A stretch of 64,000 bases of DNA from NCBI GenBank assembly GCA_050084985.1, contig JBITNC010000001.1, positions 10,850,001-10,914,000 on the forward strand. The letters run 5' to 3'. The notes below the pieces were generated by a model that saw only the letters and a program-made list of their open reading frames with translations, had not been told where the DNA came from and made no database searches. The stretch comes from Nageia nagi (taxonomy: Eukaryota > Pinophyta). Below, piece after piece: positions 12,207 through 24,596 of this stretch (position 1 is the stretch's first letter; the number at the start of each line of letters is the position of its first letter). The position numbers and the translations under genes were made by a program.

Positions 12207-13108
12207 GGTCTATAAGAATGGGTCGTTAGGATTTGAAATAACATAACATAGTAATGACTATCTCCAACCTCAACATTATGCACAACAGGTATCACATACT
12301 TCCTAGTTTTCATCTCACATAATATTTTCTCTAAAATGCATATGAATTTGAAATGCATGCATAGGTATCTACAAAATTGGATCATATGATCTTGCCAATT
12401 CCATAGGCCTCCTTACAAGTAGTAAATGAGGATAGAAAAATACATCCATTAGGTGAAACATCTCTTGTACATGGTTGGTCGAAGTTGTTACCACCACCAT
12501 TGTCATGATGCTATCAAAATCCTCATATCCTTCATTTATTTATATTATATTCACACTTTGGAATTACAAATAAATATTAACAAAAAAATATGGTCATCAA
12601 TCTACCTCTCAATTCAAGCACAAGCCTCTCATCCCAAAAAATATCCATAAGAATAGTTCACATCCTAATCAACACATTTAGTTGTGCCACATCTCTTCCT
12701 AGGTGTATATTATTTTCACTTTTGGTTAATTTATTTAGGGCTCCATGTGGGGAGGTGCAGTCCAAGATGCACCCCTTTCTCCACTAAATATGTGGAAGTG
12801 TAGTTCAAAATGTACCCCTTTCTCCACACAAGATCTCCTCATGATCCATGCAGGGAGATGTAGTACAACACCTCTTTCTTTACATGATCTCTTCTCATGA
12901 CCCCTCTAGCCACCATTGTTATCTCTAGGGTATTCCTATGCCTCTCTTTTAATATATTCAAATCCTCATAAACACAACTAAAACTATGAACCAACATAAA
13001 AAATTCAAACCCTCATCTCTAAAAAAATAATGGAGGAATACATAGAAAAATGGAGGATGGGCAATGGAGTTCTCCAGATCTTCTCTAACCAAGCTTTGAT
13101 ACCACTAA
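12207..13108 (-). other. Internal region of the short-LTR element, right part
   Basis: Non-coding on both strands as far as I can see. It ends with the tRNA-Met-type primer site at 13093-13104 (minus strand tggtatcaaagc). Together with 5151-5999 it makes the whole internal part of the short-LTR element. Confidence 0.6.
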
Positions 13109-13329
13109 TGAGTAACTCCAAAAAGCCAAATATTACATTAATTTAATCACTTACAAATATATATGAATATTTATTTTCATTTGACCTTCTAAGGTGACTT
13201 TTGGAATTTCTATGATACTTGGAATTGTTAATCCTAAATTACATAATTAATAAATAGTTGCACACTCAAACACCTAATATTATTAATAATCATAAATCAC
13301 CTTAATCCCTACAGATTAGGTTTCTAACA
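13109..13329 (-). repeat. 5' LTR of the short-LTR element
   Basis: About 221 bp beginning tgagtaactcc and ending taaca. It pairs with 4917-5150. Confidence 0.75.
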
Positions 13330-15151
13330 ATTATAAATTTTCTCTATTACATACTCTAACTCAATAGAATTTGAGCCTAAGAAGTTTTTACTTACAAAAC
13401 TATATAGACAAATATAAAAATGGTGAGGAGGGAATACAAAATAAGGGAAAATACAAGATCTAAAGTATATTACCTTAGGACTTGAGTAAGATTGAAATGT
13501 AGAAAATTATTTCTCAAATCCTTGTATAATTCAAGTGGTGATCCTCAAATAACCATGATCAGAAGTATATTCTTATAGCTATGCATCTTATAGCATGCTT
13601 TTAGTGTCCTTGTCAATCATTAGTTATAGATCTACAAGATCATTGTATTTTTATTTCTATTGTGATATCATTTATCAATTGTATGTACCCTTAATATTAT
13701 TTTCACAAGTACCCTCTAATCCCCTCAAGTTCCTTAATCCCTCACAGGCTCCTTTAACCTAACGTATCCCTTCATGTGGTGTCTAGTTGGTGCATGTTTT
13801 GTAAACAATAAAAAGGATCTGATGTGAACTTTAATTTGATGATATGGGATCTATTATGTTGACATGGATTCCTACTGACATGGTATGTAACCTTCAAATC
13901 ATCCTAATTTGCTGATTGGACTAATGATTTATTTGATGACTATGTTAAATTTTTAATTTATTTTGGTAGTTTTACATATTGATAATCTTTTGGCCATAAT
14001 CAGAGCATCAAAGGTTAAGTTTTGATTATGTTATGATCAATAGATTATTTATTTCATGTTGATCATTTTGATTCACTACATGATCCACTTTGTTCTCATC
14101 ATTTTCTTGAAATATCAATTTTAAGTTCTACAATTTATAACTTTAATTCAATTAACTAGTTTTTAGTTTAATTATTTTTGTATGGTTGAGGCTTACAAAT
14201 TTAAGTTTTACCCTTAATCAAATTGATTCCATAACTTGAACATACAAACTCCATTCTCAGTGTCATTTTTTCTAGTGTAGAGAAGAATTTGAGATCCTTT
14301 TAGTGGATTCGATTATATGCCTCTTTCATGAAGGCATGTTTAGTGGTAGATATTCTTTTAAAAGTTTGTTATCATTTTGGACCTTGTTATTAGCCTATTA
14401 TGTTTGCATAGGTGGAGATCACACCCTTGTGCTTGTGGAGTCCCTTTGGAGTTGGACTATCCTTGTGATCATGGTACTCCTTCTACATCCTTTTTTCTCA
14501 TATTGGTGTCTTAGTTCACCATGTTGGAGCTCTCATGTGATATTTTTATGCTTCTCATCACTCCTTACATGAATTTGGATTCTTATCCTGCTCGACATGA
14601 TAGCCTCATTAAGCATATGATATTTATTGAAATCTTTCCATATTTACTTGGTCATATTCATGAGCCTTTTCATTACACACATGAGTGGAATTTTTGTGCT
14701 CTCAATTGACTTATATGTGTTATATTATTAGATACAATAGTGGCATCATCTCTGATAATATTTTTCCACCACTACACTAGGATTCATATCCTTCACATCA
14801 CATGGATTTTACCCTAATTTGTGCTTAGTTTTAGAATATATCATTTTGTGATTAATCCTTGATGTACAATGATATTTTGGATGAGATTGATATTTTTGCA
14901 CCCATGACAAACACTTTGTTGCAGGATCCTAATTCATCTTCAATGAATTTGGAGTCTCTACATGTGGATCATTCTCATTAATCCATATATTTCAAGGACA
15001 TTTTTAATAGACTTACTTCTCTCTTCATAGAGTATCATACTTTATATGTTGTTAACCTTGATGCAAATCTCACATCCTTATTTCATGTTCCTCCATCTCT
15101 TGCTCACAACGATCATTTTGAGAATTATCTTGTGGTGATGCTTCCTTATTT
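13330..15151. other. Unclassified DNA between two retroelements
   Basis: AT-rich. The plus strand has two short overlapping open stretches at 14303-14709, hydrophobic and without any motif I know. The part from about 14850 to 15150 reads like a decayed coding sequence on the plus strand (phrases such as YLVVMLPYFDDPKG), but I cannot name it. Probably older transposon sequence into which the gypsy element at 15152 inserted. Confidence 0.4.
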
Positions 15152-15773
15152 TGATGATCCAAAAGGGTATCTAGGGAAGTTGATCTTTTCATGAGAAAAT
15201 ATTGTACCAAAGGTTTTTATGCTTGGAATTCAACCTAATCTCAAAATTTGATGACCTAATCTCATAAGAAAGATAACATCCATGTTGTGTTGATGTTATT
15301 TTCAGGGCATCCATACCATAAATTTGGATTGATTTTTAGGGGTAGTTGAAAGGAAATGGTTGTTTGGGTAGTTAGACTATTCTAGAAATTAAACCATTTG
15401 TTGTTAACATATTCAAGCCTATTTTAGTATTTTTTTCCATTATTTTAGGGTTGGAAGTGTTAAAGAGAGGATTTACAAGGGAGACCAAGAGTCATCTTGT
15501 AGATTGAAGTTATCTATGGTAGTATTCTATTGTAGGAGTGTTGTAGAAGTCTATAGGATTATGTATTGCTATCATACTGATAGTATTTCTATATATACAT
15601 GTACATATTGTAATTATTTATAAATAATAAAAATTGATCCCATTCTATTATGTATTAGCCCACATTGGTTGAACCAAGGTAAATTATTATGTTAAAATAT
15701 TATGTGTGTGATTGAGATTGTTCAATGTCTATTTACTTTGCAGTATTAAATTTATTTTCAATTGCATATAACA
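15152..15773 (+). repeat. 5' LTR of the plus-strand gypsy element (approximate ends)
   Basis: Aligns with 28691-29382 from about the tgat at 15152 to the aaca at 15773. It contains the motif tagcccacattggttgaacc at 15653, near its 3' end. The sequence match to the right-hand copy continues past 15773 for about 100 bases, so the true end is not certain. Confidence 0.7.
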
Positions 15774-15781
15774 ATTTTTAT

Positions 15782-15793
15782 TGGTAACATAGT
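15782..15793 (+). promoter_or_regulatory. Decayed primer binding site (tRNA-Met type)
   Basis: tggtaacatagt differs from the usual tggtatcagagc by a few substitutions and lies a few bases after the LTR end, where a primer site belongs. Confidence 0.6.
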
Positions 15794-16051
15794 GATAAGA
15801 TTTTCAATTCAAATCTGTAATCAAGGATCCAAGGATGCTATAAGAATCCAATAATTATAGATCATGTGATATTAGAGATATAGGTTACCAAAGTTTTATA
15901 GGTAGTTTCTATGGAATACATGATGCCTATGCCATACTATTGAGTTCATAAGGCATACACATCAGAATTAATGATGTATAGTATAAGGTATCAAAGAGAA
16001 GAATTATTCCTTAAGAATCCTGATATTGGTAGATAAAGAAGGATAACTTCT

Positions 16052-16225
16052 ATGGAGCAGATAGAAGAACAACTTGAGAATGTTAGAACTATGTCGAATT
16101 TTAATTTTGAGAGAAGTTTAATTGCAATAGAGAATCATTTAGCAAGATTGAATGAGATCTTGGATGGATTTCACTCAAATAATAATAAAAATGAAACATC
16201 ATAATGGAGAAGAAGGAAGAACTGA

Positions 16226-16264
<39 letters not shown>

Positions 16265-17000
16265 TTCATCTCATTCCATTCCAATTAAGATGGAGACAAA
16301 GATGAAGATTCTTGCTTTTGGTGGAGAGGTTTATGTTGATAAGTTTAACAATTGGTTGAAAAAATTGGAGGTATATTTCTAGATACAAGATGTTGTTGAT
16401 AATTTCAATAAAATATCTTTTGCAATATTGAATATGGGTGGACATGCATTAATTTTGTGAGAGAGTCATGTTAAAACTCTTAAGCATGAAAACCATCCAA
16501 AAATCTTTTCTTGGAAAGAATTCAAGGATTTGTTGAAGGTTCAATTATATCCATTGGGATATCATAATAAGAAATTGATAAAGTGGAAATTATTTATACA
16601 TCAGAGATGATAATTAGTTCAAGAATGCACTACTGAATTTAGAAAGCAAGCTACTTTGTTTGGGATTTCACTTAAAGATCCTCAAACATTGATGAAATAC
16701 ATTGGAGAGATGCATAATCATTTGCAAAATATTATTATGTTATTCAATCTTATAAATCTTGACCAAGTGTGTGTTCAAGCAAAATATTAGGAATTAGAGG
16801 ATGAAAAATCAAGAAGACAATATGAAGACTCAAATAAGGCTTCAATTTCAAAGGATAAACAAGACAAAGGGAAATCTCAAGAGAAAGGCAAATGTAAGCA
16901 AGACCTAAAAACCACTAATACATCAAAGAAATATGGTGATAATAAGCATTGTAATCATTGTGATAGGGATGGTCATGTTGAAAAATTCATCTAGAATTAT
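16052..17000 (+). pseudogene. Gag of the plus-strand gypsy element
   Basis: The ATG at 16052 starts MEQIEEQLENVRT. A frameshift near 16150 moves the reading to the frame that carries a serine run and then FGGEVYVDKFNNWLKKLEVY, homologous to FIGEVNSEKLDHWIKQIEVY of the gag at 9938-11008. Further on come LLKVQLYPLGYHNKKLIKW and, near 16955, a zinc-knuckle start (CNHCDRDGHVEKF) whose last cysteine is lost. Many stops and shifts; not functional. Confidence 0.85.
16226..16270 (+). repeat. (TCA)n microsatellite inside gag, coding for a serine run
   Basis: About fourteen tca/tct units in a row. In the gag frame this encodes polyserine between an N-terminal segment and the gag core. The homologous gag at 9938-11008 has no such run, so it is a slippage expansion in this copy. 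Confidence 0.9.
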
Positions 17001-17149
17001 GTTCATATAAGAAGAAGAATAAGAAGAAAAAGAATAATATTATGGTCAATATATGTGAGGATATTGAGGGAAGTTCAAATGTTGATGAAAAGTGTAATTT
17101 CTCAACTATTCAAAAACTTAGAGAAGTTAGGAATATTGAGGAATAAAGG

Positions 17150-17572
17150 ATTGGTTTATTCCACCTCAAGAACCACTTTAATAAGACAAGGGTTGATTAC
17201 ATCTTTGATCCAAGTTCTCAAGCAAATTTGATCTCTAAATCTATGGTGAATAGTCTAGGATTGAAGACCTATGATCATTCACATCCATATCCTTTGGGTT
17301 GGTTGCATAATGATGCTAAGTTTCAAATCACTAAGCAATGTAAGTTGAAATTTACTATTTGTGCAAAGTATATTGACAAAGTTGTGATTAATATCATTCC
17401 ATTAGATATATGTGGTGTTATTCTTGGTAATCCATATTTATGGGATAGAGATGTTCTTTATTATAGAAGATTGAATAAGTACAAGTTAGTTAAGGATGGA
17501 AAGGATTATCTTGTTAGTGCTCATAAAAGCAAGAAGAAATTACTTTTGGTCATGGATAGTCAAGTCAAATGA
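17150..17572 (+). pseudogene. Aspartic protease region of the plus-strand gypsy element
   Basis: Reads YIFDPSSQANLISKSMV (D-P-S in place of D-S/T-G) and then LGWLHNDAKFQITKQCKLKF and IPLDICGVILGNPYLWDRD. The 114-codon open stretch 17228-17572 is collinear with the protease at 9357-9731 on the other strand. The active-site glycine is absent, so it is inactive. Confidence 0.82.
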
Positions 17573-17589
17573 TTGATTAATATAACAAA

Positions 17590-18480
17590 ATAGTCAAGGA
17601 GGAGGATATTTGGAAGACCACCTTTAAGATAAGACAAGGCCAATTTGGGTGGATTCTTTTTTTAGTTGGGTTGTTCAATGCACTAACCATATTTATGAGG
17701 ATAATGAATGAAGTGCTTTGTCTATTTATTGATTCTTTTGTTATTTATTTGGATGAAATTCATGTGTAAAGTTATACTTGGAAATAAATTTACAAAAGGA
17801 GAAGTTGCTATTGAAGATGAAAAATGTGAGTTTAGTAAGCAGTCTTTAGTGTTTTTAGGCCATGTTATTGGTTGTGGAAAATTCAAAATTGATCTTGAAA
17901 AAGGTTAAAGCTATAGTAGAGTGGCCTAGACCATGTAGTGTGACTAAAGTAAGGATGTTTTAGGGTTTTTTAGTATTTGAGAAAATTTATTATTGATTTC
18001 TTCCATATTGCTTCACCTTTACATGATGTTACTAGAAAGAGGTAAGTTTTTAAATGGGGAAAGAAATAATAGTCATATTTTGATGCATTGAAATAAAATA
18101 TTGTTAATGCACCTATGTTGGTACTCCCTGATTTGTAAAAGCTTTTTGAAATTGAGATTGATATGAATGAGTATGCCATGGGGTAATTTTACTACAAGAA
18201 GGAAAACTAATTTTCTATCATTCCAAGAAGCTTAGCAAAATAATTTTGAATTACCCTACATATGATAAGGAGTTGTATGCATTGGTTCAGATAGTAAATA
18301 AGTAGAAACATTACTTGATGGGTAAGGAGATAATTATATATACTAATAATCAACCATTGAAGTATTTACAAACTTAATTGAAGTTGCAATAAAATAGGTA
18401 TTTCAAATGGATGAACTTTCTATAATAGTTTCATTTTATTATTAAGTATAAGAAGGGAAGCTAGAACAAGATTGTAGATA
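17590..18480 (+). pseudogene. Truncated RT and RNase H of the plus-strand gypsy element
   Basis: The N-terminal half of RT is missing: the protease end at about 17575 is followed at once by KEEDIWKTTFKIRQGQFGW, which belongs after the first catalytic Asp. The YLDD box reads YLDE (FVIYLDEIHV). RT connection follows (CEFSKQSLVFLGHVIGCGKF). RNase H landmarks occur across frames, for example KLFEIEIDMNEYAMG near 18140. It ends close to DMLSRP at 18478. Clearly dead. Confidence 0.8.
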
Positions 18481-19813
18481 TGCTTTCTAGACCACATATT
18501 TATATAATAGTCACAACACACACACCATACTATTTTGATTCTAGAGTGGCTACACCATGTATAGAGGTGAATAAGGGTTCTTTGATAATTATAAAAAATT
18601 TTCATTTTGCATTTGAGGCCTATTCAAAATCATATGTACATGATCCTGATTTTAGAGAGGTGTATAAAAGATTGACTTCTTCATCTAGACCAAATTATGA
18701 AGGTATGGATGATTATCATTTGAAATATGGACTTCTTTATCATTTTAATGCATTATGTGTTCCTCAAGGGGAGAGAGTTAGACTGATAAGAGAAACTCAT
18801 ACATCCAAAATAGCTAGTCATTTTGGGGTTGAAATGATATTGCATAATTTACAAAGGTATGTGTATTGGACCAAAATGCAAGAGCAAGTTGCCAAATACA
18901 TCAGAGGGTGTTCTTTATATTGCACAAGCAAGCCTAGTAACAAAAAATTAGGTTTGTACTAGTCACTTCCACTTTCCAATCATCCTTAGGAGTGTGTTTT
19001 GATGGATTTTATAGGAGGATTTCCTATGTATATAAAAGGATATGATTATTTATTTATTATGGTTAATAGGTTTAGCAAGATGTGTATATTAATACCATAT
19101 TTATTATGGTGGATAGGTTTAGCAATATGTGTATATTAATCCCATGTAAGAAGACTATTACATGAAAAGAGGCTACAAATTTATTCTTTTCTCATGTTTG
19201 GGTTCATTTTAGGTTGCATACTTCTATTATTTTTGATAGGAATAGTAGATTCTTGGGTAAAATTTAGACTTATTTGTAGGAGATGATGGGCACAAGATTG
19301 AAGAGAATCACTACCTTTCATCCTCAAGCAAATGGACAAAATGAAGTGGTGAATAGAAAAATAGTTCAACTCTTGAGATATTATTGTAGCAAGCATCCTA
19401 AGTCTTGGGACTAGCATCTTGAGTATATTTAATAATCAAACAATAGGGAAATTTATTCCTCCATTAATAATACTCCATTTGAGACTTTTTAAGGTTATTT
19501 AACACCCTCACCTTTTGATTATGTGTTTGGACAACAAAAGGATGAAGGAGATTCACTTGTGAAGAAAGAAAAGCAAGTTGAAACATTTATTGAAAATATT
19601 AGGCAAATTCATTTGAAAGTATAAGAGAAACTCAAGACAAGCCAAGCTAATACAAGTTGATACATGAAAAGCATAGAGTTGACTACAAGTTTCATGTGGG
19701 AGATCAAGTTTAGTTATATCTCAGCAAGGAGAGATTACAAGGAGTAGTAAAGAAGTTGAAACCTATAAGGTATGGACCATTTGAAATTATGGAGTGAGTG
19801 AGAATGCATTTAG
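18480..19813 (+). pseudogene. Integrase of the plus-strand gypsy element, first part
   Basis: An open stretch of 160 codons (18480-18962) gives HDPDFREVYKRL, the zinc-finger region ETHTSKIASHFGVEMILHNL with YIRGCSLYCTSKPSN (HHCC type), then stops. The core continues in pieces: VLMDFIGGF, TSIIFDRNSRFLGK and AFHP-like TTFHPQANGQNEVVNRK (D-D-E landmarks). The frame is cut at 19813 by the insertion of the Tat-type element and resumes at 27545. Unlike the minus-strand relative it keeps the full span between zinc finger and core. Confidence 0.85.
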
Positions 19814-20500
19814 TGTAGACACCTAAAAATGATTTATTATTTATTTAATAAATCATATTTTAAACTTCTCTAAAGAATAAAAGAAATATCATGTATGTCA
19901 AGATAAAGTTGATATTACAATGAAATACCATGTGTTATATTAAATGTAATATCATTTATAATGGTTCATATTTTAAAGTATCTTGAATATAAAAAAGATT
20001 ATATTATTGCTATAAGTAAGCTTTCACTCCTTTCTAGGTCCTTGCTAGTTATAAATGGAGTTGGAGGTTTACATATTATAGGATCTCTTTGATAAGTGGT
20101 TTTCCTATACATCATACTTACAGTGTCTTTAAACACCACCAATTTGAGGATATGTTATGATATGAGCTTTTATTACATGTTATACTTTGTGCACTATATA
20201 ATTATGTAAGTTTTAAGGTATCAAAATTATAAGGTTGACATGCCACCCATTCCATGATTCTTCATTATCCAAGCTACAGATAAAACAGGGAATAAACACT
20301 AGTCCACACTATCAAATATCATCATCAAGTTCATCTCTAATTCAATCTAGTCATTTGTATACTCCTGCCATACCTTGAGGATTGCCTTATCATAATTTGA
20401 TGCATACCTTTCATTTATTAATTATTGTATTTGAATAAGTTTCATCTTTCGTAGACCTATTTTGTATTTTTATTATTATTTACATAATTTAGGGTCTACA
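19814..20500 (+). repeat. 5' LTR of the pol-less Tat-type element
   Basis: 687 bp against 690 bp for 26850-27539. Begins tgtagacacc, ends ggtctaca. Scattered substitutions, mostly transitions, separate the two copies. Confidence 0.92.
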
Positions 20501-20568
20501 TTTTTTGTGAACTTGGAAAATCCTACACACCTAGGTAACCCAACTAGGCCATGCTTCTTTAGAGATTC

Positions 20569-22790
20569 ATGAATCCATTTGCACTACTATTCCTTCCTTT
20601 ACTTGATATTCTTAGAGAAGTAACCCACCAAAATGATAAAACTAGGGTTTATTCTACCTATGTCCCAAAGATATTCTTCATCAAAGAACCACCTAGGGTT
20701 TCTATAGGGAAGGTTAATTTTGAGGAAATTAGAAGAAGTACTAGGATTAACCCTAATATACCTCTTGAATTTTGTGAACCTCATCCATATGATGGAATAA
20801 CAATTGATGAAGAAGATTATGAATTTGTCAATTCTAATTATTGCATGAACATCATTGGTCAAACCTATAATAAGTTTAATATAGGCTTTGATGATGGTAA
20901 TTTTGAAAGTGTAAATCAAGAAAGATCTACTAGTACATCTAAAAATGAATATGAGAATGATTATCTAGATATTATTCCTACAAATGTTAGATCTAAAAAG
21001 GATTATGGCTTATACTAATAAAAAGGAATATTTTGTTACTAACCATGTTGAAGTTGTTATAAATATTTTGAAAAATATAAATTATTAGAATTGGATCCCA
21101 CCACTATGATATTATCATATTATTTGTTTTAATATGAGCATAGATGTTCATCAAGATGAAGGGTATCTATCAATAAAAAATAAAGGATATATGCCATATC
21201 AGATTGCTCATAAGACACCAATGTCTTGAAAACCATACCTCGTAAAGCTCCAAAAATGATTTCAAATGAGGATAGAAATGGATATAATGAAGAAGCTTAA
21301 GTAACCTAGGTATTTCTTCCTGAACAAACTAAAATAGGTATGCTCAATAACTATATATACCATGATAATGACAAGAATATCTTAATTGAAATTGAAGAAC
21401 TAGAAAATGTGTGTGGTCAAATTAATGCTTTAATTAATAGAGCCTATGAAAAAAAAACTGATTGGAATCGAGAGGAAAATGAAATTAAAATTGATATCCT
21501 TATAAAGGCATAAGAGTTGGATATATTTCAAAAAGCTATTGATGATAAATAATTAGATCTAATTTTGACTTATTAGATAACATAGAAGAATAAAGAACTA
21601 ATAGAATTGCTCCCTTCCTAAAATTAAAAGAAGTTGAATTAAGAAAAGTAGCTCAAATACCTATTCCACAACCTATAGCTTCCTCTTATTATAAAAATAG
21701 CACAATACCTCAATGTAATGCTCCTCCACAATCCACACTACCAACCTCTCAATATAACCAATCTATAATTCCATCTCCCATTTCATAACCTATAGCCTCA
21801 CCTCAATTTCAACAACCCATTGTCCAATCCTTTGTTGTACAATCCACTCTTGTGACCCTTCCTAATCCTAATTATATAATTCAAGAAAGAATTGAAAAAG
21901 CATTTCATAATGATGATGATGATTTATTATCTTGTTTAAAACATCCTTTGAGTGATAGAATTGCTTGTAAAATTTTCACTGGTAAAAAGAGCATTAAGTT
22001 TATAAAATTTTATGGTTTTCAAGATCCAAAAATGCATGTTAGAAAGTTTCAAGAAAAAGGTATTGAATTTCTCCATGATATTGGGATGCTTGCTAAATTA
22101 TTTTCAAGTAGCTTGAAATATGATGCATTAAAGTGGTATTTTTCTCTTCCTGAAAAAAGTATTGATAAGTATGAAGATCTTGTTTTGCAATTCATTGCTA
22201 ATTTCAAATATAACATTCAATATACAACTAAATTCAAATATTTATGTAATTTAAGTGAGTAAATGGATAATATTTAGCTGATTTTATTAAAATGTGAAAG
22301 AAAGTTGCTAATAGTGATACTACTTTTGAACAAGATTTAAAAAATACTTTTGCAGCCGCTTTATTGCCAATGTTCAAATTAGAGGTACTTGATCATGGTG
22401 ATATATCCTTGGTAAAGTTGATTGAAAAATTGCCTAAAATGGAACCTTGTATCTTACAAAACTATAAAGAGACCCAAAAGGTCAATAATGCAATGGTAAA
22501 AAGTTATACATCTCTAATACAAGTAGCAGCAATGATAAGAACTGATAAAAAAACATCTCCACCTACAAGGAATTTTCACTTAATTAAATGAAAGCATTGA
22601 TGATATTCTAAATGTTTTGTTGAATAAATATCTTATTGACACATCATTTTCCAAATAGGATTCCTAAAAATTATAGATATGAGAAATTTTGCAATTATCA
22701 TAGGACACCACTATACCTAACAAAAATTATAGAATCTTAAGAAATATTAGATAGGACCTCATTAATCAAAAGGCTCTTTGAGTTGATGAC
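20569..22790 (+). pseudogene. Gag region of the pol-less Tat-type element
   Basis: The first open stretch (20569-21018, 149 codons) is rich in Asn and acidic residues and of unknown role. After several frameshifts a 136-codon stretch (21852-22262) contains the Tat gag core: IKFYGFQDPKMHVRKFQEK, LKYDALKWYFSLPEKSID and LVLQFIANFKYNI. These correspond to the core of the 38003-40681 gag (FKGREDPKEHLRKF, ALDWYNSLP). Near 22690 a zinc-knuckle relic reads YEKFCNYHR, as in the larger element's FCAYHRQKGH. Broken by stops and shifts. Confidence 0.8.
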
Positions 22791-23770
22791 ACTCCAAAAT
22801 AAGTAAAGGATGATGTTGGCCTTGTTCATCCTAAAAATGGCTAGCTTGGAATTTTCATGGATTCTTTACTAAGGGAAAATTAACAACCTAGAGCATGCAT
22901 CAAAATGGTTAGTAGTGATGCTTCAAAAATTTTAGTAGTAATGCATCGAAATGATCAGTACTCCAAGTTCTTTTCAATATTATTTATCTAACATGTGCAG
23001 GTTAGAATATTGCAAACAACCATCCATGAGATGTCAAGGAACTTTATAAAAAAAAACTATAGCACTAGATTTCAATGATTATAGAGCACCAACACCATAA
23101 AAATTATTTGCACATCATTGATGTTGTGCCAATGTCACCTAATACGTTACCAATTTTTATTCCTACATCAACAAATTATAATTGGTTTCCTAAGGTCACC
23201 CAAGTATGCCATATCATTGGTTAAATTTGAAAAATTGTAAATGTAATATGTATTATGTTTTATGCATTTTTGTATTTTCATGCATATTTTAATATGCTAC
23301 TGAGTCATTGCTCTTTAAATTATCCATATTTTTTTCTTTGATATTTGTAAAATATCAAAGTGTGGATGTTTTAGGTCTATTCATAGAGGGTCCACATCAT
23401 GCATTTCCTAGAACAAAAAAGAAAAATAAAATGCATTTAGTTTCAATATCATGAAATTAATTACTTTTAGTTATATGGTAGCATTTTTAATTTATTTATT
23501 GGAAAAAACTTGAGGATATTACAAAGTTGTCAAATTTATTATCAAATATTATTTTATGTTTATCTTTAATTATTATTTGTTATGATCATATTTATTGATC
23601 CTAATGGTTAACAATTATTGCTCTTACTATTTATGTTTATTATTCAATTAAATATGAATTAATGAAATGAATAAGCAAATTTATAAAAATATACATAAAA
23701 TAAACATCCATACATAAAATTTGAACCAAATAAAGAATATATATATAATAAAAAAGTATGTGAATAATAT
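22791..23770. other. Non-coding interior where pol would be expected
   Basis: After the gag relic the sequence is AT-rich and I find none of the protease, RT, RNase H or integrase motifs on either strand. The 16.6 kb Tat element has about 5 kb of pol at this place. Deletion of pol, or an element born without it, explains the gap. Confidence 0.6.
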
Positions 23771-24191
23771 CATTAGTGGCTTCCCATACTACCAGTTCCA
23801 CTATCTACCCTATGACTCTTCCTAGTACCACTATCACTAGACATAGCTAGGGAACCTAAGATACTAGTAGAACTAATACAATGAGATGCTAAAAGAGCCT
23901 TGACCTTCCCATGCTTCTCCCTCAACTACCCTATCTCTTGGTATAAATTCTATTGTAATTCCACCTTCTTGGACATGAATGGCCAAGACTCATTCAGAGG
24001 AGGCATGGATAACCTCTCCTATGCCCTCTTATTTTCTTACTCCAAGATAATAATCCATGCATCCATTTCCACTAGAGTAGCCTGCAACTCACCTAAAATA
24101 CTCTTAAGATAAGTTAGCTCCACCTCCATTGGCCTCACCCTCTCCACTTCATCCTTAAGAGGTTGAAGGCTACCAATCTCTTCCTCCAAGC

Positions 24192-24596
24192 CATAAGAGG
24201 GTCACTATTAGAAATGGTAAATACCACATGTGAAAATACAGGGGTTATTTTAAAATCTAGTTCAACTAGTAGTATATTGATAAGTATTTTATAAGGGAAG
24301 GGAATAGCGGTATTTAAAAAAAAGGAAAGGGGTTGGGGTATTTAAAAAAAGAGAAGGGGGTAGGGGTATTTAAAAAAAAGGAAGGGGGTAAGGGTATTTA
24401 AAAAAGGGTGGGTAGGATGGTGGGGAGGGGTAAGGGGTGTATAGTTTAGGGTGGGGAGTTGGGGGGTGGTAAATTTTTAAAATAAAGGGTTTAATAAATT
24501 TAAAGCGGATGTGGTAAATTTCAAAAATAAGGGATTATTTAAGAAGCCCATTTTCATAAGTGTTTTGAAGGCTTTATACTAAGTGATCCCACCATG
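24192..24596. mobile_element. hAT-type MITE, copy 1 (405 bp)
   Basis: Flanked by exact 8-bp duplications ctccaagc (24184-24191 and 24597-24604), the length expected for hAT transposases. The ends are imperfect inverted repeats: the left begins cataagagggtcactatta and the right end, read in reverse complement, begins catggtgggatcacttagta. The first ~80 and last ~75 bases match the copy at 27627-28417. There is no coding capacity, so it depends on a transposase from elsewhere. It lies in the coiled-coil part of the antisense frame. Confidence 0.9.
24307..24420. repeat. Minisatellite inside the MITE
   Basis: About four units of roughly 30 bp, each with ggtatttaaaaaa followed by a g-rich part such as gaagggggta. 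The related MITE at 27627 lacks the array, having only one such junction (about 27735). Confidence 0.85.

Larger units (their letters stand above)
4917..13329 (-). mobile_element. Short-LTR, probably non-autonomous LTR retrotransposon
   Basis: Two similar terminal repeats (4917-5150 and 13109-13329) read in the same direction. A tRNA-Met-type primer binding site lies on the minus strand just inside the right LTR (13093-13104). A purine-rich tract lies on the minus strand just inside the left LTR (about 5151-5162). The element therefore runs right to left. Without the nested gypsy element (6005-12201 and one target copy) the internal part is only about 1.75 kb, and I find no gag or pol in it. 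This fits a TRIM/LARD-like non-autonomous element. I could not find a clean target duplication: the right flank begins attat and a similar word occurs at 4908-4912 with a few bases between, so the exact ends are uncertain. Confidence 0.65.

Noticed and set aside
14303-14709. Two overlapping hydrophobic open stretches
   Set aside because: AT-rich chance frames without start context, motif or homologue in the window.
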